Shown in pieces: positions 1-8,634 of a DNA stretch of 64,000 nt. Within the stretch, counting starts at the first letter, position 1; every line of letters begins with the position of its first letter. Location of the stretch: contig JAFRXI010000071.1 in the NCBI GenBank assembly GCA_017437755.1, positions 124,001 through 188,000 of the forward strand, read 5' to 3'. The translations under genes were made by a program, and so were the position numbers. The notes under the pieces are model-generated. The model was not told where the DNA came from. It worked only from the letters and a program-made list of their open reading frames with translations, and did no database searches. This DNA comes from Bacteroidales bacterium (GTDB lineage: Bacteria > Bacteroidota > Bacteroidia > Bacteroidales > UBA932).

Positions 1-467
1 GTGTCCCCATCCTCCTCCATGACCCCCAGAACCGTGTTATCGCCGCCATCCATTCCGGCTGGAAAGGGACCGTACGGAAGATCGCCATGAAAACGGTCAG
101 GGTCATGGCGGCAAGATTCAACAGCCGCCCTGAAGATATCATCGCCGCAATAGGCCCTGCAATCGGCCCGGGGAGTTTTCAGGTGGGAGAGGAAGTCGTA
201 GCAAAGTTCAAGGATGCGGGCTTCCCGCTGGACGCCGTGTGGTCTTTTCAAGGCCCCGGTGACGGCAGTCCCATGTCCGGCGGTCATCATATCGACCTTC
301 CCCTTGCAAACAAATGGATCCTGCAGGAGAGCGGTGTCAGGGAGGGGCGTATCCTGGTTTCAGGGATCGACACATATCTTGACAAGTCCTTTTTCTCCGC
401 ACGCCGTGAGGGAATCGGGTGTGGACGGAACATAAACTCAATCAGGATGGATCCGAGCGATGAATAG
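1..467 (+). CDS. pgeF: PgeF-type peptidoglycan editing factor (YfiH/laccase-domain family), 5' truncated
   Basis: The reading frame is open from base 3 to the TAG at 465-467, so the N-terminal part lies outside the window. The visible part begins VPILLHDPQNRVIAAIHSGWKGT; the H-S-G-W-K-G-T stretch matches the conserved H-A-G-W-R-G-T motif that carries a metal/active-site His in this family, and the later AAIGPAIGPGSFQVG matches the conserved GPxIGPxxFEVG block. Family knowledge: these cytosolic purine-nucleoside/polyphenol oxidase-fold proteins remove or prevent wrong amino acids (L-Ser for L-Ala) on UDP-MurNAc. The C-terminal ending GCGRNINSIRM, with Arg and Asn near the end, is also typical. 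The first ATG visible (87) is internal and should not be used as the start. The next gene begins 48 nt later behind its own promoter-like element. Confidence 0.85.
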   Translation, partial: VPILLHDPQNRVIAAIHSGWKGTVRKIAMKTVRVMAARFNSRPEDIIAAIGPAIGPGSFQVGEEVVAKFKDAGFPLDAVWSFQGPGDGSPMSGGHHIDLPLANKWILQESGVREGRILVSGIDTYLDKSFFSARREGIGCGRNINSIRMDPSDE

Positions 468-482
468 GAGTATCATTTTGAT

Positions 483-490
483 TATATTTG
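483..490 (+). promoter_or_regulatory. Bacteroidales -7 element (TATATTTG) before the AraC gene
   Basis: TATATTTG fits the Bacteroidales -7 consensus TAnnTTTG. It lies 25 nt before the ATG at 516. I see no TTTG at the expected -33 distance, so only the -7 half is supported. Confidence 0.5.
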
Positions 491-515
491 CACAAAAGCC
501 ATAAATCATTCAGGT

Positions 516-1394
516 ATGCCAAAAGTGCTCAGGGAGGTAACTCCGATAACGGACCGGGACTGCTTCTATATCGTGGAGCGGCACAAGAGCGAGTTCGTTT
601 ATCCTATCCACTCACATAAAGAGTTTGAACTCAATTTCATAGAGAACGGGAAAGGAGTAAAGCGTGTAGTCGGGGACAGTATAGAGGAAATTGGCGACCT
701 GGAGCTTACGCTTGTAACCGGGGATGGACTGGAACATGCCTGGGAACAGGGGAATTGCTCATCGGCCGACATACGGGAGATCACCATCCAGTTCTCGGAC
801 ACGCTGATGGACGAGCACCTTCTGAACCGCAACCAGTTCGCTTCTATCCGGAAGATGTTTGAAAACGCCAGGCTAGGGGTCACTTTCTCTCTCACGGCCA
901 TCGCAAAGGTATACTATCTTCTGGACACGCTGTCCTCCCAGGAAGAGCGCTTTGACCAGTTCCTGAACATGCTCAAGATCCTGTATGAGCTCTCTCAGGA
1001 CAAAGGGGCCAGAACCCTTGCGTCCACATCTTTCGCCAACACCAGGCACGAAAGCGAGAGCCGTCGCGTCCTCCGCGTAAAGGAATACATATCAATTCAT
1101 TATGCCGAGCAATTGCGTCTTGAAGACCTCTCCGCACTGGTAGGTATGGCACCCAGCGCCTTCAGCCGGTTCTTCAAACAGCATACAACCAGGAACCTGC
1201 AGGATTATATAATTGATGTCCGTCTGGGAAGCGCAGCCAGGATGCTGGTCGACACCACTACCGGCATATCAGAGATATGCTATGCCTGCGGATTCAACAA
1301 CCTGTCCAATTTCAACCGCGCATTCAAGAACCGGCGCGGTTATACACCCAGGGATTTCAGGGCCCTTTTCACCAAGAACAAGGTATTTGTGTAG
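516..1394 (+). CDS. AraC-family transcriptional regulator
   Basis: A 292-residue protein. The N-terminal ~150 residues look like a cupin sensor domain (HSHKEFELNFIENGKG near residues 28-45, with the His-rich cupin pattern). The last ~100 residues form the double helix-turn-helix of AraC/XylS proteins: LRVKEYISIHYAEQLRLEDLSALVGMAPSAFSRFFK followed by DVRLGSAARMLVDTT and the second-helix signature GFNNLSNFNRAFKNRRGYTPRDFR. Such proteins bind DNA as activators in response to a small ligand, usually a sugar. The sugar symporter gene starts 20 nt downstream, so it is the obvious target along with the porin beyond it. The ligand cannot be told from sequence. The start ATG at 516 follows a -7 element at 483-490. 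Confidence 0.9.
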   Translation: MPKVLREVTPITDRDCFYIVERHKSEFVYPIHSHKEFELNFIENGKGVKRVVGDSIEEIGDLELTLVTGDGLEHAWEQGNCSSADIREITIQFSDTLMDEHLLNRNQFASIRKMFENARLGVTFSLTAIAKVYYLLDTLSSQEERFDQFLNMLKILYELSQDKGARTLASTSFANTRHESESRRVLRVKEYISIHYAEQLRLEDLSALVGMAPSAFSRFFKQHTTRNLQDYIIDVRLGSAARMLVDTTTGISEICYACGFNNLSNFNRAFKNRRGYTPRDFRALFTKNKVFV

Positions 1395-1414
1395 CCGATT
1401 TCAATTTAAAAACC

Positions 1415-2812
1415 ATGGCCAGACTGTCAGAAAAGATCGGATATGGGATGGGCGATTTTGCCTCCTCCATGTTCTGGAAAATATTCTCCTACTATCTTCC
1501 CATTTTTTATTCGGACGTCTTTGGGCTCAAGCCCGTCCATGCGGCTACGCTGCTGCTGGTGACCAAACTCTATGACGCGGTCTCCGATCCCGTGATGGGC
1601 CTGATAGCAGACCGCACTGAAACCCGTTGGGGGAAATACCGGCCCTACCTGCTCTGGATGGCCGTGCCTTTTGCCGCAATCGGCATTCTGTCATTCTATG
1701 TGCCGGACAGCACGTATGCCGTCAAGCATGTATATGCCTACGTGATGTACATTCTGATGATGACCGCATACACGGCCGTGAACGTGCCTTACGGAGCCAT
1801 GCTTGGGGTAATGACGGACGATTCCAAGGAGAAAAGCGTTTTTTCCAGTTTCCGGATGTTCTTTGCCTACATCGGAAGTTTCATCGCAATGGGTATATTC
1901 GGTCTGTTCGAGAAGAGCATAATCGGCAAGACCAACGCCGCGGGCCGGGTCATGAAAGGTGTCGGCGATGCCGATCCGATGTCATGGACCATGGTGGTCT
2001 CGGTAGTGGCCGTCCTCTGTGCCGTATTGTTTGTGCTGTGCTTTCTTATGACACGCGAACGGGTGAAGACGGAGAAGAAGGCGGAAGGTCCCGGTTCTTC
2101 CATCCGCAAAGATCTGAAGTCACTGGCGGCAAACGGTCCGTGGTGGTTGCTTCTGGGTGCGGCCATCGGACAGCTGCTGTGTGCCTCCATCCGTGGCGGC
2201 GCAGCAGCCTACTACTTTGCCAATATTCTGGATACCAGCGTTTTCCTCACATGTGCGGCATATCTTCTCATCGGCGAAATAGCCCAGATGACAGGGGTAA
2301 CCCTTACCGTGCCCCTGTCGGAGAGATTCGGGAAAAGGAATACGTTCATCGCCACCCTTGCCGGCGTGATCGTGTTCAACTGTGCAATCTGGTTTATTCC
2401 ACTGGGGTCAGCAGCCACCATCTGGTGGCTGCTTGTGCTGCACATACTCGTTTCTCTCTGCTTCGGGATCACAGCCCCTCTGACCTGGAGCATGTTTGCC
2501 GATGTGGCCGACTACTCGGAACTCAAGAACGGCAGTGCATCCACCGGCCTTATCTTCTCATCTTCGTCCATGGCCCAGAAATTCGGCGGAGCCATCGGCG
2601 GATTCCTGCTCCTGGCCCTCCTGGGGGCATTCGGCTATGACAAGGACCTGGCGGTACAGGCTCCCGGGACCCTTTCCGCAATCCGCGCCATGATGAGCTT
2701 CATCCCGGCCATCGGGGCAGGCCTCGGAATAGTTTTCCTCTGCTTCTATCCGCTCACTACGGCCCGCATGAAGGATATCCAGGACAAACTCCAGACCCGC
2801 CGCAACCAATAG
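1415..2812 (+). CDS. GPH-type (MelB-like) sugar:cation symporter
   Basis: A 465-residue polytopic protein of the glycoside-pentoside-hexuronide:cation symporter family in the MFS. Family features visible: the N-terminal block KIGYGMGDFASSMFW, the motif YDAVSDPVMGLIADRTETRWGKYRPYL (MelB-type helix II/loop with acidic cation-site residues), YTAVNVPYGAM, and in the second half GITAPLTWSMFADVADYSELK, also a hallmark of the family. About twelve hydrophobic segments are apparent. It should import a mono- or oligosaccharide or its glycoside across the inner membrane with Na+ or H+. The open frame extends upstream to 1277 inside the AraC gene, but the MelB-type N-terminus begins at the Met encoded at 1415, which is therefore the chosen start. 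AraC gene 20 nt upstream, porin downstream: a small sugar-uptake set. Confidence 0.9.
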   Translation: MARLSEKIGYGMGDFASSMFWKIFSYYLPIFYSDVFGLKPVHAATLLLVTKLYDAVSDPVMGLIADRTETRWGKYRPYLLWMAVPFAAIGILSFYVPDSTYAVKHVYAYVMYILMMTAYTAVNVPYGAMLGVMTDDSKEKSVFSSFRMFFAYIGSFIAMGIFGLFEKSIIGKTNAAGRVMKGVGDADPMSWTMVVSVVAVLCAVLFVLCFLMTRERVKTEKKAEGPGSSIRKDLKSLAANGPWWLLLGAAIGQLLCASIRGGAAAYYFANILDTSVFLTCAAYLLIGEIAQMTGVTLTVPLSERFGKRNTFIATLAGVIVFNCAIWFIPLGSAATIWWLLVLHILVSLCFGITAPLTWSMFADVADYSELKNGSASTGLIFSSSSMAQKFGGAIGGFLLLALLGAFGYDKDLAVQAPGTLSAIRAMMSFIPAIGAGLGIVFLCFYPLTTARMKDIQDKLQTRRNQ

Positions 2813-2862
2813 ATGACAAACAGCGCCTGTCATAAGGACCAGGCAGAAAGGTCCGGATAAGA

Positions 2863-2894
2863 TTTGACTTCTTATGATTATTTGCGTAAGTTTG
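2863..2894 (+). promoter_or_regulatory. Bacteroidales promoter before the porin gene
   Basis: TTTG at 2863-2866, a 20-nt spacer, then TAAGTTTG at 2887-2894: a full match to the Bacteroidales -33/-7 consensus (TTTG ... TAnnTTTG). The ATG follows 18 nt after the -7 element at 2913, so the porin probably has its own transcript separate from the symporter gene. Confidence 0.75.
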
Positions 2895-2912
2895 CGGAAA
2901 AGATTGCATACC

Positions 2913-4196
2913 ATGAGATTACCATTGCTTCTTGCCGCAATTCTCCTTCCCGCTGCCGTCATCCATGCCCAGGACAACCAATTCAGCGTAGGAGCCGACC
3001 TCCTGCAGCGGGGAGAGGTCAGGCTGGGAGGGACAGCCGAAGGCAGCACGGCCGAAGGCGACATGGCAGCCTTCCTCCTTGGCCGCTCGCGCCTCAACCT
3101 GTCCTATCAATGGAAAAACATGATAGAGACCAGCGTAACGGCACAGTATAGCGGAACATGGGGCAGCACCGGAGCCCTCTCACTGTATGAAGGCTGGTTA
3201 AAGTTCAACCCCGGAAAAGGCTTTTTCATCAAAGCAGGACGGCAGGACCTCTCGTACGACGACCTGCGTATCTTCGGATCGGACGACTGGAGCATGACGG
3301 GGCTCTCTCACGACGCACTGAAAATCGGATATGAGGGGCACGGTCATAAGGTGCATCTTTTCGGGGCCTTCAACCAGAACGCCTCGAATATCAGCGGAGG
3401 CACTTACTATACCGGCGGCCTTCAGCCATACAAGGGGATGGCAGCACTATGGTATCATTATGATTTTCAAAAGTTTCCGCTTGGCGCTTCCCTATTGTTC
3501 CTGAACGTTTCGATGCAGGGCGGCGACAAAGATGTGGACGAGAAAACCTGGCACCAGCAGATAGTGGGCACCTACCTCAGGTTCCATCCGGCCAAATGGA
3601 ACCTGGAAGCCGCCTATTACCACCAGATGGGTCATGCCAAGGACGGCCTCCCTATCCGGGCCTGGATGGCGAGCGGAAAGCTGTCGTTCGCCCCGTCACC
3701 GTCGGTGAGCCTGCAACTGGGATACGATTATCTAAGCGGGGACAGCAAGTTTGCGACTCCGGCCCAAGGACAGATCGGACTGACCAGGCATGAGGTAATC
3801 CGTGGATTCAGCTCGATTTACGGATCCCACCACAAATTCTACGGGGCGATGGACTTCTTCTATGTCAGCACCTATGTGGGCGGGTTCACTCCCGGACTGC
3901 AGAATGCCTACGCAGGCATAATGTGGAATCCCGTCCGGAATCTCAAACTCAATGCAGCCTATCATTTCCTGGCCACTGCCGCCAAGCTGGAAAGTGCCGA
4001 CAGGCCCCTTGGGCACGAACTGGAACTGTCGGCCGGGTATAACTTCCTCCCCAACCTCGGGCTGAGCATAGGATATTCCTTCATGCACGGGACACAGACC
4101 ATGGTGGTGCTCAAACGCACCTCGGAGAAACGCAACCTGAACTGGGTGTGGGTGATGCTCCGCTATGCCCCGCGCTTCTTCCAGACCAGATGGTAA
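2913..4196 (+). CDS. Alginate-export-type outer-membrane beta-barrel porin
   Basis: A 427-residue protein with a signal peptide (MRLPLLLAAILLPAAVIHAQ, cleavage after HAQ). The mature part alternates short amphipathic strands with aromatic girdle residues and ends PRFFQTRW, which fits an outer-membrane barrel. Blocks such as EGWLKFNPGKGFFIKAGRQDLSYDDLRIFGSDDW match the alginate-export domain found in many Bacteroidetes proteins: a basic-residue lined passive channel for anionic or neutral sugars (family knowledge from AlgE). The real substrate is unknown. The open frame begins at 2874, but the signal peptide and a consensus promoter fix the start at 2913. It follows the symporter gene by 100 nt. 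Confidence 0.8.
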   Translation: MRLPLLLAAILLPAAVIHAQDNQFSVGADLLQRGEVRLGGTAEGSTAEGDMAAFLLGRSRLNLSYQWKNMIETSVTAQYSGTWGSTGALSLYEGWLKFNPGKGFFIKAGRQDLSYDDLRIFGSDDWSMTGLSHDALKIGYEGHGHKVHLFGAFNQNASNISGGTYYTGGLQPYKGMAALWYHYDFQKFPLGASLLFLNVSMQGGDKDVDEKTWHQQIVGTYLRFHPAKWNLEAAYYHQMGHAKDGLPIRAWMASGKLSFAPSPSVSLQLGYDYLSGDSKFATPAQGQIGLTRHEVIRGFSSIYGSHHKFYGAMDFFYVSTYVGGFTPGLQNAYAGIMWNPVRNLKLNAAYHFLATAAKLESADRPLGHELELSAGYNFLPNLGLSIGYSFMHGTQTMVVLKRTSEKRNLNWVWVMLRYAPRFFQTRW

Positions 4197-4210
4197 GGTT
4201 GAGCGCAGTC

Positions 4211-4846
4211 TCAGATAATGAGCATGTCCACCTGCAGCTTGGGTACATAGTGAACCCCTTCTTTCCTATAGTATGAAAGACTCTGGCCGGGGGTGGATAC
4301 CGGCATGAGATACACGCTCTCGGCAGGCTTGCCAATGGCTATGACCGCAAGTGGAAGTGACGGCAGCTGAAGGGCGTCGCGGAGAGCCTCCCTGTTGAAA
4401 TTGAGGATAAAAATGCCCCCCAGGCCACTTTCAACAGCCTTCAGGAGGATACTTTGGGCTGCAATTCCAAGGTCGATGTCCACTACTTTGTCTTCAGGGA
4501 CGCCACTGCATACCACGATAAATGCACCGGGTTCCATGCCGGGTTTTGGCAGATGTTCCTCCGGGAGAGCCGCGCCCAACTTAATGTGGGGCAGCACCAG
4601 ACCGGCCTTTTCCGACGTAACCAGGCGGAAACGCAGGGGTTGCCGGTTCATGCCTGAAGCTGTCAGGGGAACCACCGACAACAGGGATCGAAGTTCCGAT
4701 TCCGTAACTACACGGGAAGGGTCATAGCCGCGGTAGCTGCGGTTGCGATGGAGCAGCGTATCCAGGGAGGGACCGCCGCGCCGTACTGTCTTTTTTCGGG
4801 CTCCGGCAAGTTCTTCCTGCCGTTTTTCCAGATAATTGTCTGCCAT
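4211..4846 (-). CDS. Nitroreductase-family FMN oxidoreductase
   Basis: A 211-residue protein. RNRSYRGYDPSRVVTESELRSLLSVVPLTASGMNRQPLRF is the typical N-terminal FMN-binding region (R-S-x-R then S/G-x-N-x-Q-P). The middle contains DLGIAAQSILLKAVESGLGGIFILNFNREAL, matching the second flavin-contact block. Such dimeric flavoproteins reduce nitro compounds or quinones with NAD(P)H; the physiological substrate is unknown. Start: the frame is open to 4867, but MADNYLEKRQEEL at 4846 is preceded 8 nt away by TATATTCG, close to the -7 consensus, so the shorter form is preferred. Stop codons of this gene and of the porin face each other across 14 nt. Confidence 0.85.
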   Translation of the reverse strand: MADNYLEKRQEELAGARKKTVRRGGPSLDTLLHRNRSYRGYDPSRVVTESELRSLLSVVPLTASGMNRQPLRFRLVTSEKAGLVLPHIKLGAALPEEHLPKPGMEPGAFIVVCSGVPEDKVVDIDLGIAAQSILLKAVESGLGGIFILNFNREALRDALQLPSLPLAVIAIGKPAESVYLMPVSTPGQSLSYYRKEGVHYVPKLQVDMLII

Positions 4847-4902
4847 ACCAAGTGCGAATATAATCAAATTCCGGTTAGTTCACTATCTTCGCAAACGAAG
4901 AA

Positions 4903-4983
4903 ATGGCCATTCCGGCCATTCTCTATTCGCTCATGATGAACATCGTCCTGCTCATCTATGTGGCGGCGGTGCGCCGGAAGTAA
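4903..4983 (+). CDS. Possible 26-residue membrane peptide
   Basis: ATG at 4903 to TAA at 4981-4983 encodes a short peptide with a hydrophobic core (IPAILYSLMMNIVLLIYVAAV) ending in Arg-Arg-Lys, the layout of a single-span membrane peptide with a positive inside end. TATCTTCG at 4884-4891 resembles a -7 element (one mismatch) just 11 nt upstream. The gene sits between the divergent nitroreductase promoter and the 3' end of the M48 protease gene. I do not recognise it; it may be chance. Confidence 0.3.
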   Translation: MAIPAILYSLMMNIVLLIYVAAVRRK

Positions 4984-4988
4984 CAGCC

Positions 4989-5771
4989 CTACTTGGCGGG
5001 ACGCTTGTAACCGTCCGTCACACAGCGCTCAGTGATGTGCTTGATACGCGAGCCTGTATCCGGATGCGAGGAGAACAGGTTGGTCACCGGGCTGCTTTTG
5101 CCGCCGCTGGAAAGATTCTGCAGCTTCTCGAACGACATCACCATGGACCAGGGGTTCTTCCCGGCCTTGCAAAGATAGTTGTAGCCGTAGTCATCGGCCT
5201 CGGTTTCCTGGTCACGGGAATACTTTGCGTTCATTATCATCTCGCCAAGGGCTCCCAGCTGTGAATCAGTAAGGGACGCAATGGTGCCGCCGGTGGAAGC
5301 CAGGGCGCCGAGGGCGGAGGATGTAATCATCGAACGCTGCATCTGCTTGCGGGTATGATGAAGGGCCACATGCCCCATCTCATGGCCGATCACTCCCAGC
5401 AGCTCGTTATCAGTCATAATGTCCATGATCCCGGTGTAAACCCTCACGCTGCCGTCGGCGCAGGCGAATGCGTTGACCTCGTCCTCCTTGTATACCTTGA
5501 AGTTGAGCGGCCGCTCGTTAACGCCGTCGAGGTTCTGGGTAAGCCGGCGGAGCCGCTTTGTATAGGAGTTGGATTCCGGAAGCACCACGCTCTGGGCATC
5601 AAGCTGCGTGATATACTGATGCACATACTCATCCACCTGTTCATCAGTAAGCGTCAGGGCCTGGAGGGCTCCAAGTCCGCTCTCCATGAGGCGACCCGAA
5701 TCAAGGTTTGACAACATGCCGCATGAAGACATCATGATTGCGGCGGACACAAGGATAACTATCTTTTTCAT
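4989..5771 (-). CDS. M48-family zinc metalloprotease lipoprotein
   Basis: A 260-residue protein. The N-terminus ends SAAIMMSSCG, giving a lipobox with Cys17, so it is a lipid-anchored envelope protein. The zinc-protease motif HEMGH is at residues 130-134 with the helix VALHHTRKQM following, and the third-ligand segment ETEAD at 189-193 (in SRDQETEADDYGY) fits family M48. A typical C-terminal SSHPDTGSRIKHI follows. The relatives of this type (YcaL/LoiP/BepA-like) act in outer-membrane protein quality control; this exact role is inference. A -7 element TATTTTTG lies 20 nt upstream of the start on the minus strand (5792-5799). The protein is close to full family length and shows no damage. Confidence 0.9.
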   Translation of the reverse strand: MKKIVILVSAAIMMSSCGMLSNLDSGRLMESGLGALQALTLTDEQVDEYVHQYITQLDAQSVVLPESNSYTKRLRRLTQNLDGVNERPLNFKVYKEDEVNAFACADGSVRVYTGIMDIMTDNELLGVIGHEMGHVALHHTRKQMQRSMITSSALGALASTGGTIASLTDSQLGALGEMIMNAKYSRDQETEADDYGYNYLCKAGKNPWSMVMSFEKLQNLSSGGKSSPVTNLFSSHPDTGSRIKHITERCVTDGYKRPAK

Positions 5772-5791
5772 TGCTCAAGGTTTGAATTATC

Positions 5792-5799
5792 CAAAAATA
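5792..5799 (-). promoter_or_regulatory. -7 element (TATTTTTG) before the M48 protease gene
   Basis: Reading the minus strand, TATTTTTG matches TAnnTTTG and lies 20 nt before the ATG at 5771. No clear TTTG was seen at the -33 distance. Confidence 0.45.
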
Positions 5800-5865
5800 C
5801 TACAAAAAGCAAGAAAATGAAAAATTATTTGTAACTTTAGCCAATCATTCATTTTTATACTGAAA

Positions 5866-5996
5866 TGGTAACCAATAAAAAATCTTATGAGTGTCCGCAT
5901 ACCAGGTACGCGGCGCTTAGGCTTGAGGAATCCTTCCTCAAGAGCAACAAGGCGATGATCGATCCGCTGGAAGAGATCGACGACACCTGGTATTGA
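5866..5996 (+). pseudogene. Small peptide ORF broken by a one-base frame change in an A-run
   Basis: An ATG at 5866 opens MVTNKN, but its frame leaves the sensible reading after the A-run at 5878-5882 and stops at a TGA about 90 nt later. The next frame from 5880 is open as KSYECPHTRYAALRLEESF..., continuing to IDPLEEIDDTWY and a TGA at 5994-5996. With one extra A in the run the two would join into a ~43-residue peptide beginning MVTNKKSYECPHTRYAALRL. That layout, basic/hydrophobic first and acidic at the end, resembles the intact small ORF at 31849-31995, which also precedes a fimbrillin-like GLUG lipoprotein. The lesion may be real, a homopolymer sequencing error, or a slippage site. The GLUG gene starts 15 nt after the stop. 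Confidence 0.5.
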
Positions 5997-6010
5997 TGGA
6001 GGGAAGAATC

Positions 6011-8617
6011 ATGAAGAAGTATTTCATCTTTGCAGCGGCAGCTGCCATGTTGTCCGTCCTTGGCGGATGCAACACCAATGAGCCGGAAGTACCCGGCGGC
6101 AAAGTAACTGTTCTTAAGGCCAACATAGCGGCCACAAAGACCGACCTCCAGTCCGACCAGAGCGTCAACTGGAGCGCCGCGGACAAGATCGTTGTCAACG
6201 GAGTGGAATCAGCCGAACTTACCGACGGCGGCGCAACCGCGAACTTCACCTTCGATGGCGAGCTTACAGCCCCCTTCAAGGCCGTCTATCCCTCCTCATC
6301 CTATGACACCGAAACTTCCGTAAACCTTCCTGCAATCCAGGAAAACGCCAACGGAAACTTCGGTACGGGAGCGGACCTTCTCTATTCCTATGTAACTGAC
6401 GGTGACGAGCTTACCTTCTCCCATGCGATGGCTTTCCTCAAGATTCCCATCACCGGCGGAGCAAAGATTGCATCTGTAAAGGTCACCGGAGGAGCGGGCG
6501 AACAGCTCAGCGGCGCCTTTGGGTTTGACATCCCCACCGGCGTCCTCACCCCTCAGGAAAACTGCTCGGAGGATGACCTTTCCGTTACCGCTACCGTCAA
6601 CGCAGTGGATCCCGTCGTCTACGTGGCCATTCCTCCGGGAAACTACGCCAAGGGATTTACCTTCGTGATCACCGACGACCAGGGCAACTCAATGGAACAG
6701 ATGAAACCCTCGGCCGACCAACTCGTTGCCGGACAGGCCAACGCCACTCCCGCCTATACCTTTGAGGTTGTTCCCGAGGGCACCGGAAGCGGTACCGAAG
6801 ACGATCCCTACCTCATCCGCACCCCCGAAGACATGGTGGGAATGAAGGCCAAGGCTCCGCTTGCATCCGAGACCTGGTTCAAGGTTGTCAACAACATAGA
6901 CATGTCAACCGTTACCACCTGGGAGCCTGTCAACTTTGACAACGGTTTCACCAGAAGGGTGCACTTCGACGGCAATCATAAGACTATCAGCAACTTCCAT
7001 ATGGAAGGCGCCAATAATTACTACTCTCTCTTCGGTGTCTTCAACGGTTCCATCAAGAACACCGTCTTCAAGGACTGCTCGGTAACATACAACGGTACAG
7101 CCAACACTCCTATCGGACTGGTCGGTGGTTGGATTGGTATTTCCAATGCCTCTTTCACCGGTGAGGTTAACGATGTCCATGCCATCAACTGCACAGTCCA
7201 CCATCCTCTCGGAGGTCACACCGGTGGAATCGGCGGCAGCGCCAACGGAGCAACCATAACGAACTGTACCTTTGAAGGAAAGGTCATTTCCGACGGAGCC
7301 GGAAGGGTTGGAGGTCTCATAGGCAATGCCGAAAAGAATGTTTTCACCATGAAAGATTGCTCCTTCGACGGCACTGTTGAAAGGACATCCACTTCCCTTA
7401 CCGACTATAAGTATACTGGTGGTCTCCTGGGTATGATGGCAACAGGAAATGCAGATTACAGTATCACTTACCCCGATGTTTCAGGCTGTAAGTCTTCCGG
7501 AAAACTTATAGTAGGCTCCGGAAATGCAGTTGGAGGCATTTGCGGCGGCAGTCATGCCAGCAGCTTTGCAAGCTTCACAGACTGCCATTCCACCATGGAT
7601 ATTGAGGCTCCCAAGAGCACTGTGGTCGGAGGTATCCTCGGATACTGCGGTGACGGCAAGTTCACCGACTGCTCTTATGACGGAACCATAACAGCCGGCA
7701 ACTTCGTGGGCGGTATTGTCCCCCACTCCAACTGGCATGTAGTATGCCTCCGCTGCCATACTACCGGCAAGATCAATTCTTCCGGACAGATCGTCGGCGG
7801 CATCATGGGCCAGAGCAATGCCGTTGCCGCTGCTCCAGAAGGGGGCGTAACGACAGCAAAGGAGTGCTGGAGCACTATGGACATCACTGCCGGAAACAGC
7901 TCCGTGGGCGGAATCGTCGGCCGTGCTTCCACCTTCTTCCCTATGCTTATCGAGGACTGCTGGTACTCCGGAACCATTACTGAAACTTCAGCCGGCGGAT
8001 ACGCCATTGGAGGAATCGTAGGTGACGCTCCCGCAAATTCCACCATCAAGAACTGCTGGAACGACGCCACCATAGTGACTGGTTTCGGTGCCGGCGGAAT
8101 CGCCGGGCGCGTCTGCGGCCGTGGCGGCGCCACTTCCGACTATTCCCTTGATGTCAGCAGTTCCGTAACCGGTTGCATCTATGCCGGAGCCTCCATCAAC
8201 ACCTGCAAAGAAGGAGGGGACCTTACAAGCAACCATTACAGCAGCGGTGCACTGATCGGGTTCTCATCAGCTCCCAACACCCTCAGCAAGAACTACCGCA
8301 ATCCTGCAATGACCTTCTTTGCCCAGAGCAATGCCGAGCAGGAATCCGGAGTGGACCTCAACGCCCTCTTCGATCAGGAAGATTCATCTCCGTCCAGTCC
8401 ACTCGTATGGCCATATGACGGTCAGGGCACCAATATTATAGTGCAGGGACCCGACGGTGATGAGACCAAGAAACATCCCCGCTATTACTGGCGTCCTTAC
8501 AACGGAAAGCCTTATGCTGCCGGCAAGACCATCTCACAGATTGCGCAGGAGATAGGCTGGAGCACCTCTGTCTGGGACCTCAGCGGCGATAAACCCGCAC
8601 TTGTCAACAACAAGTAA
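6011..8617 (+). CDS. Fimbrillin-like/GLUG-repeat surface lipoprotein
   Basis: An 868-residue protein. A lipobox (LSVLGGC) places Cys20 as the lipid anchor. Residues ~30-250 look like the fimbrillin-type fold of Bacteroidales: WSAADKIVVNG, an AVYPSSSY block, then FSHAMAFLKIPI. After a GSGTEDDPYLIRTPEDM linker, residues ~270-860 are GLUG-type repeats, each about 25-45 residues around GGIVG/GGLIG followed by a short N/D-C-x-x-x-G turn, predicted to form a right-handed beta-helix. The end GWSTSVWDLSGDKPALV is the capping motif also seen at the end of the proteins at 29772 and 33222. Probably surface-exposed; ligand or adhesion role unknown. The ATG at 6011 with GGAGGGA 8 nt upstream is preferred over the in-frame ATG at 5996. 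A perfect terminator follows. Confidence 0.75.
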   Translation: MKKYFIFAAAAAMLSVLGGCNTNEPEVPGGKVTVLKANIAATKTDLQSDQSVNWSAADKIVVNGVESAELTDGGATANFTFDGELTAPFKAVYPSSSYDTETSVNLPAIQENANGNFGTGADLLYSYVTDGDELTFSHAMAFLKIPITGGAKIASVKVTGGAGEQLSGAFGFDIPTGVLTPQENCSEDDLSVTATVNAVDPVVYVAIPPGNYAKGFTFVITDDQGNSMEQMKPSADQLVAGQANATPAYTFEVVPEGTGSGTEDDPYLIRTPEDMVGMKAKAPLASETWFKVVNNIDMSTVTTWEPVNFDNGFTRRVHFDGNHKTISNFHMEGANNYYSLFGVFNGSIKNTVFKDCSVTYNGTANTPIGLVGGWIGISNASFTGEVNDVHAINCTVHHPLGGHTGGIGGSANGATITNCTFEGKVISDGAGRVGGLIGNAEKNVFTMKDCSFDGTVERTSTSLTDYKYTGGLLGMMATGNADYSITYPDVSGCKSSGKLIVGSGNAVGGICGGSHASSFASFTDCHSTMDIEAPKSTVVGGILGYCGDGKFTDCSYDGTITAGNFVGGIVPHSNWHVVCLRCHTTGKINSSGQIVGGIMGQSNAVAAAPEGGVTTAKECWSTMDITAGNSSVGGIVGRASTFFPMLIEDCWYSGTITETSAGGYAIGGIVGDAPANSTIKNCWNDATIVTGFGAGGIAGRVCGRGGATSDYSLDVSSSVTGCIYAGASINTCKEGGDLTSNHYSSGALIGFSSAPNTLSKNYRNPAMTFFAQSNAEQESGVDLNALFDQEDSSPSSPLVWPYDGQGTNIIVQGPDGDETKKHPRYYWRPYNGKPYAAGKTISQIAQEIGWSTSVWDLSGDKPALVNNK

Positions 8618-8634
8618 GGTCACCTGAATCAATG

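Noticed and set aside
2813-2860. Hairpins ATGACA/TGTCAT and GGACC/GGTCC after the symporter gene
   Set aside because: Short stems (5-6 bp) without a T-run; not enough for a terminator call.
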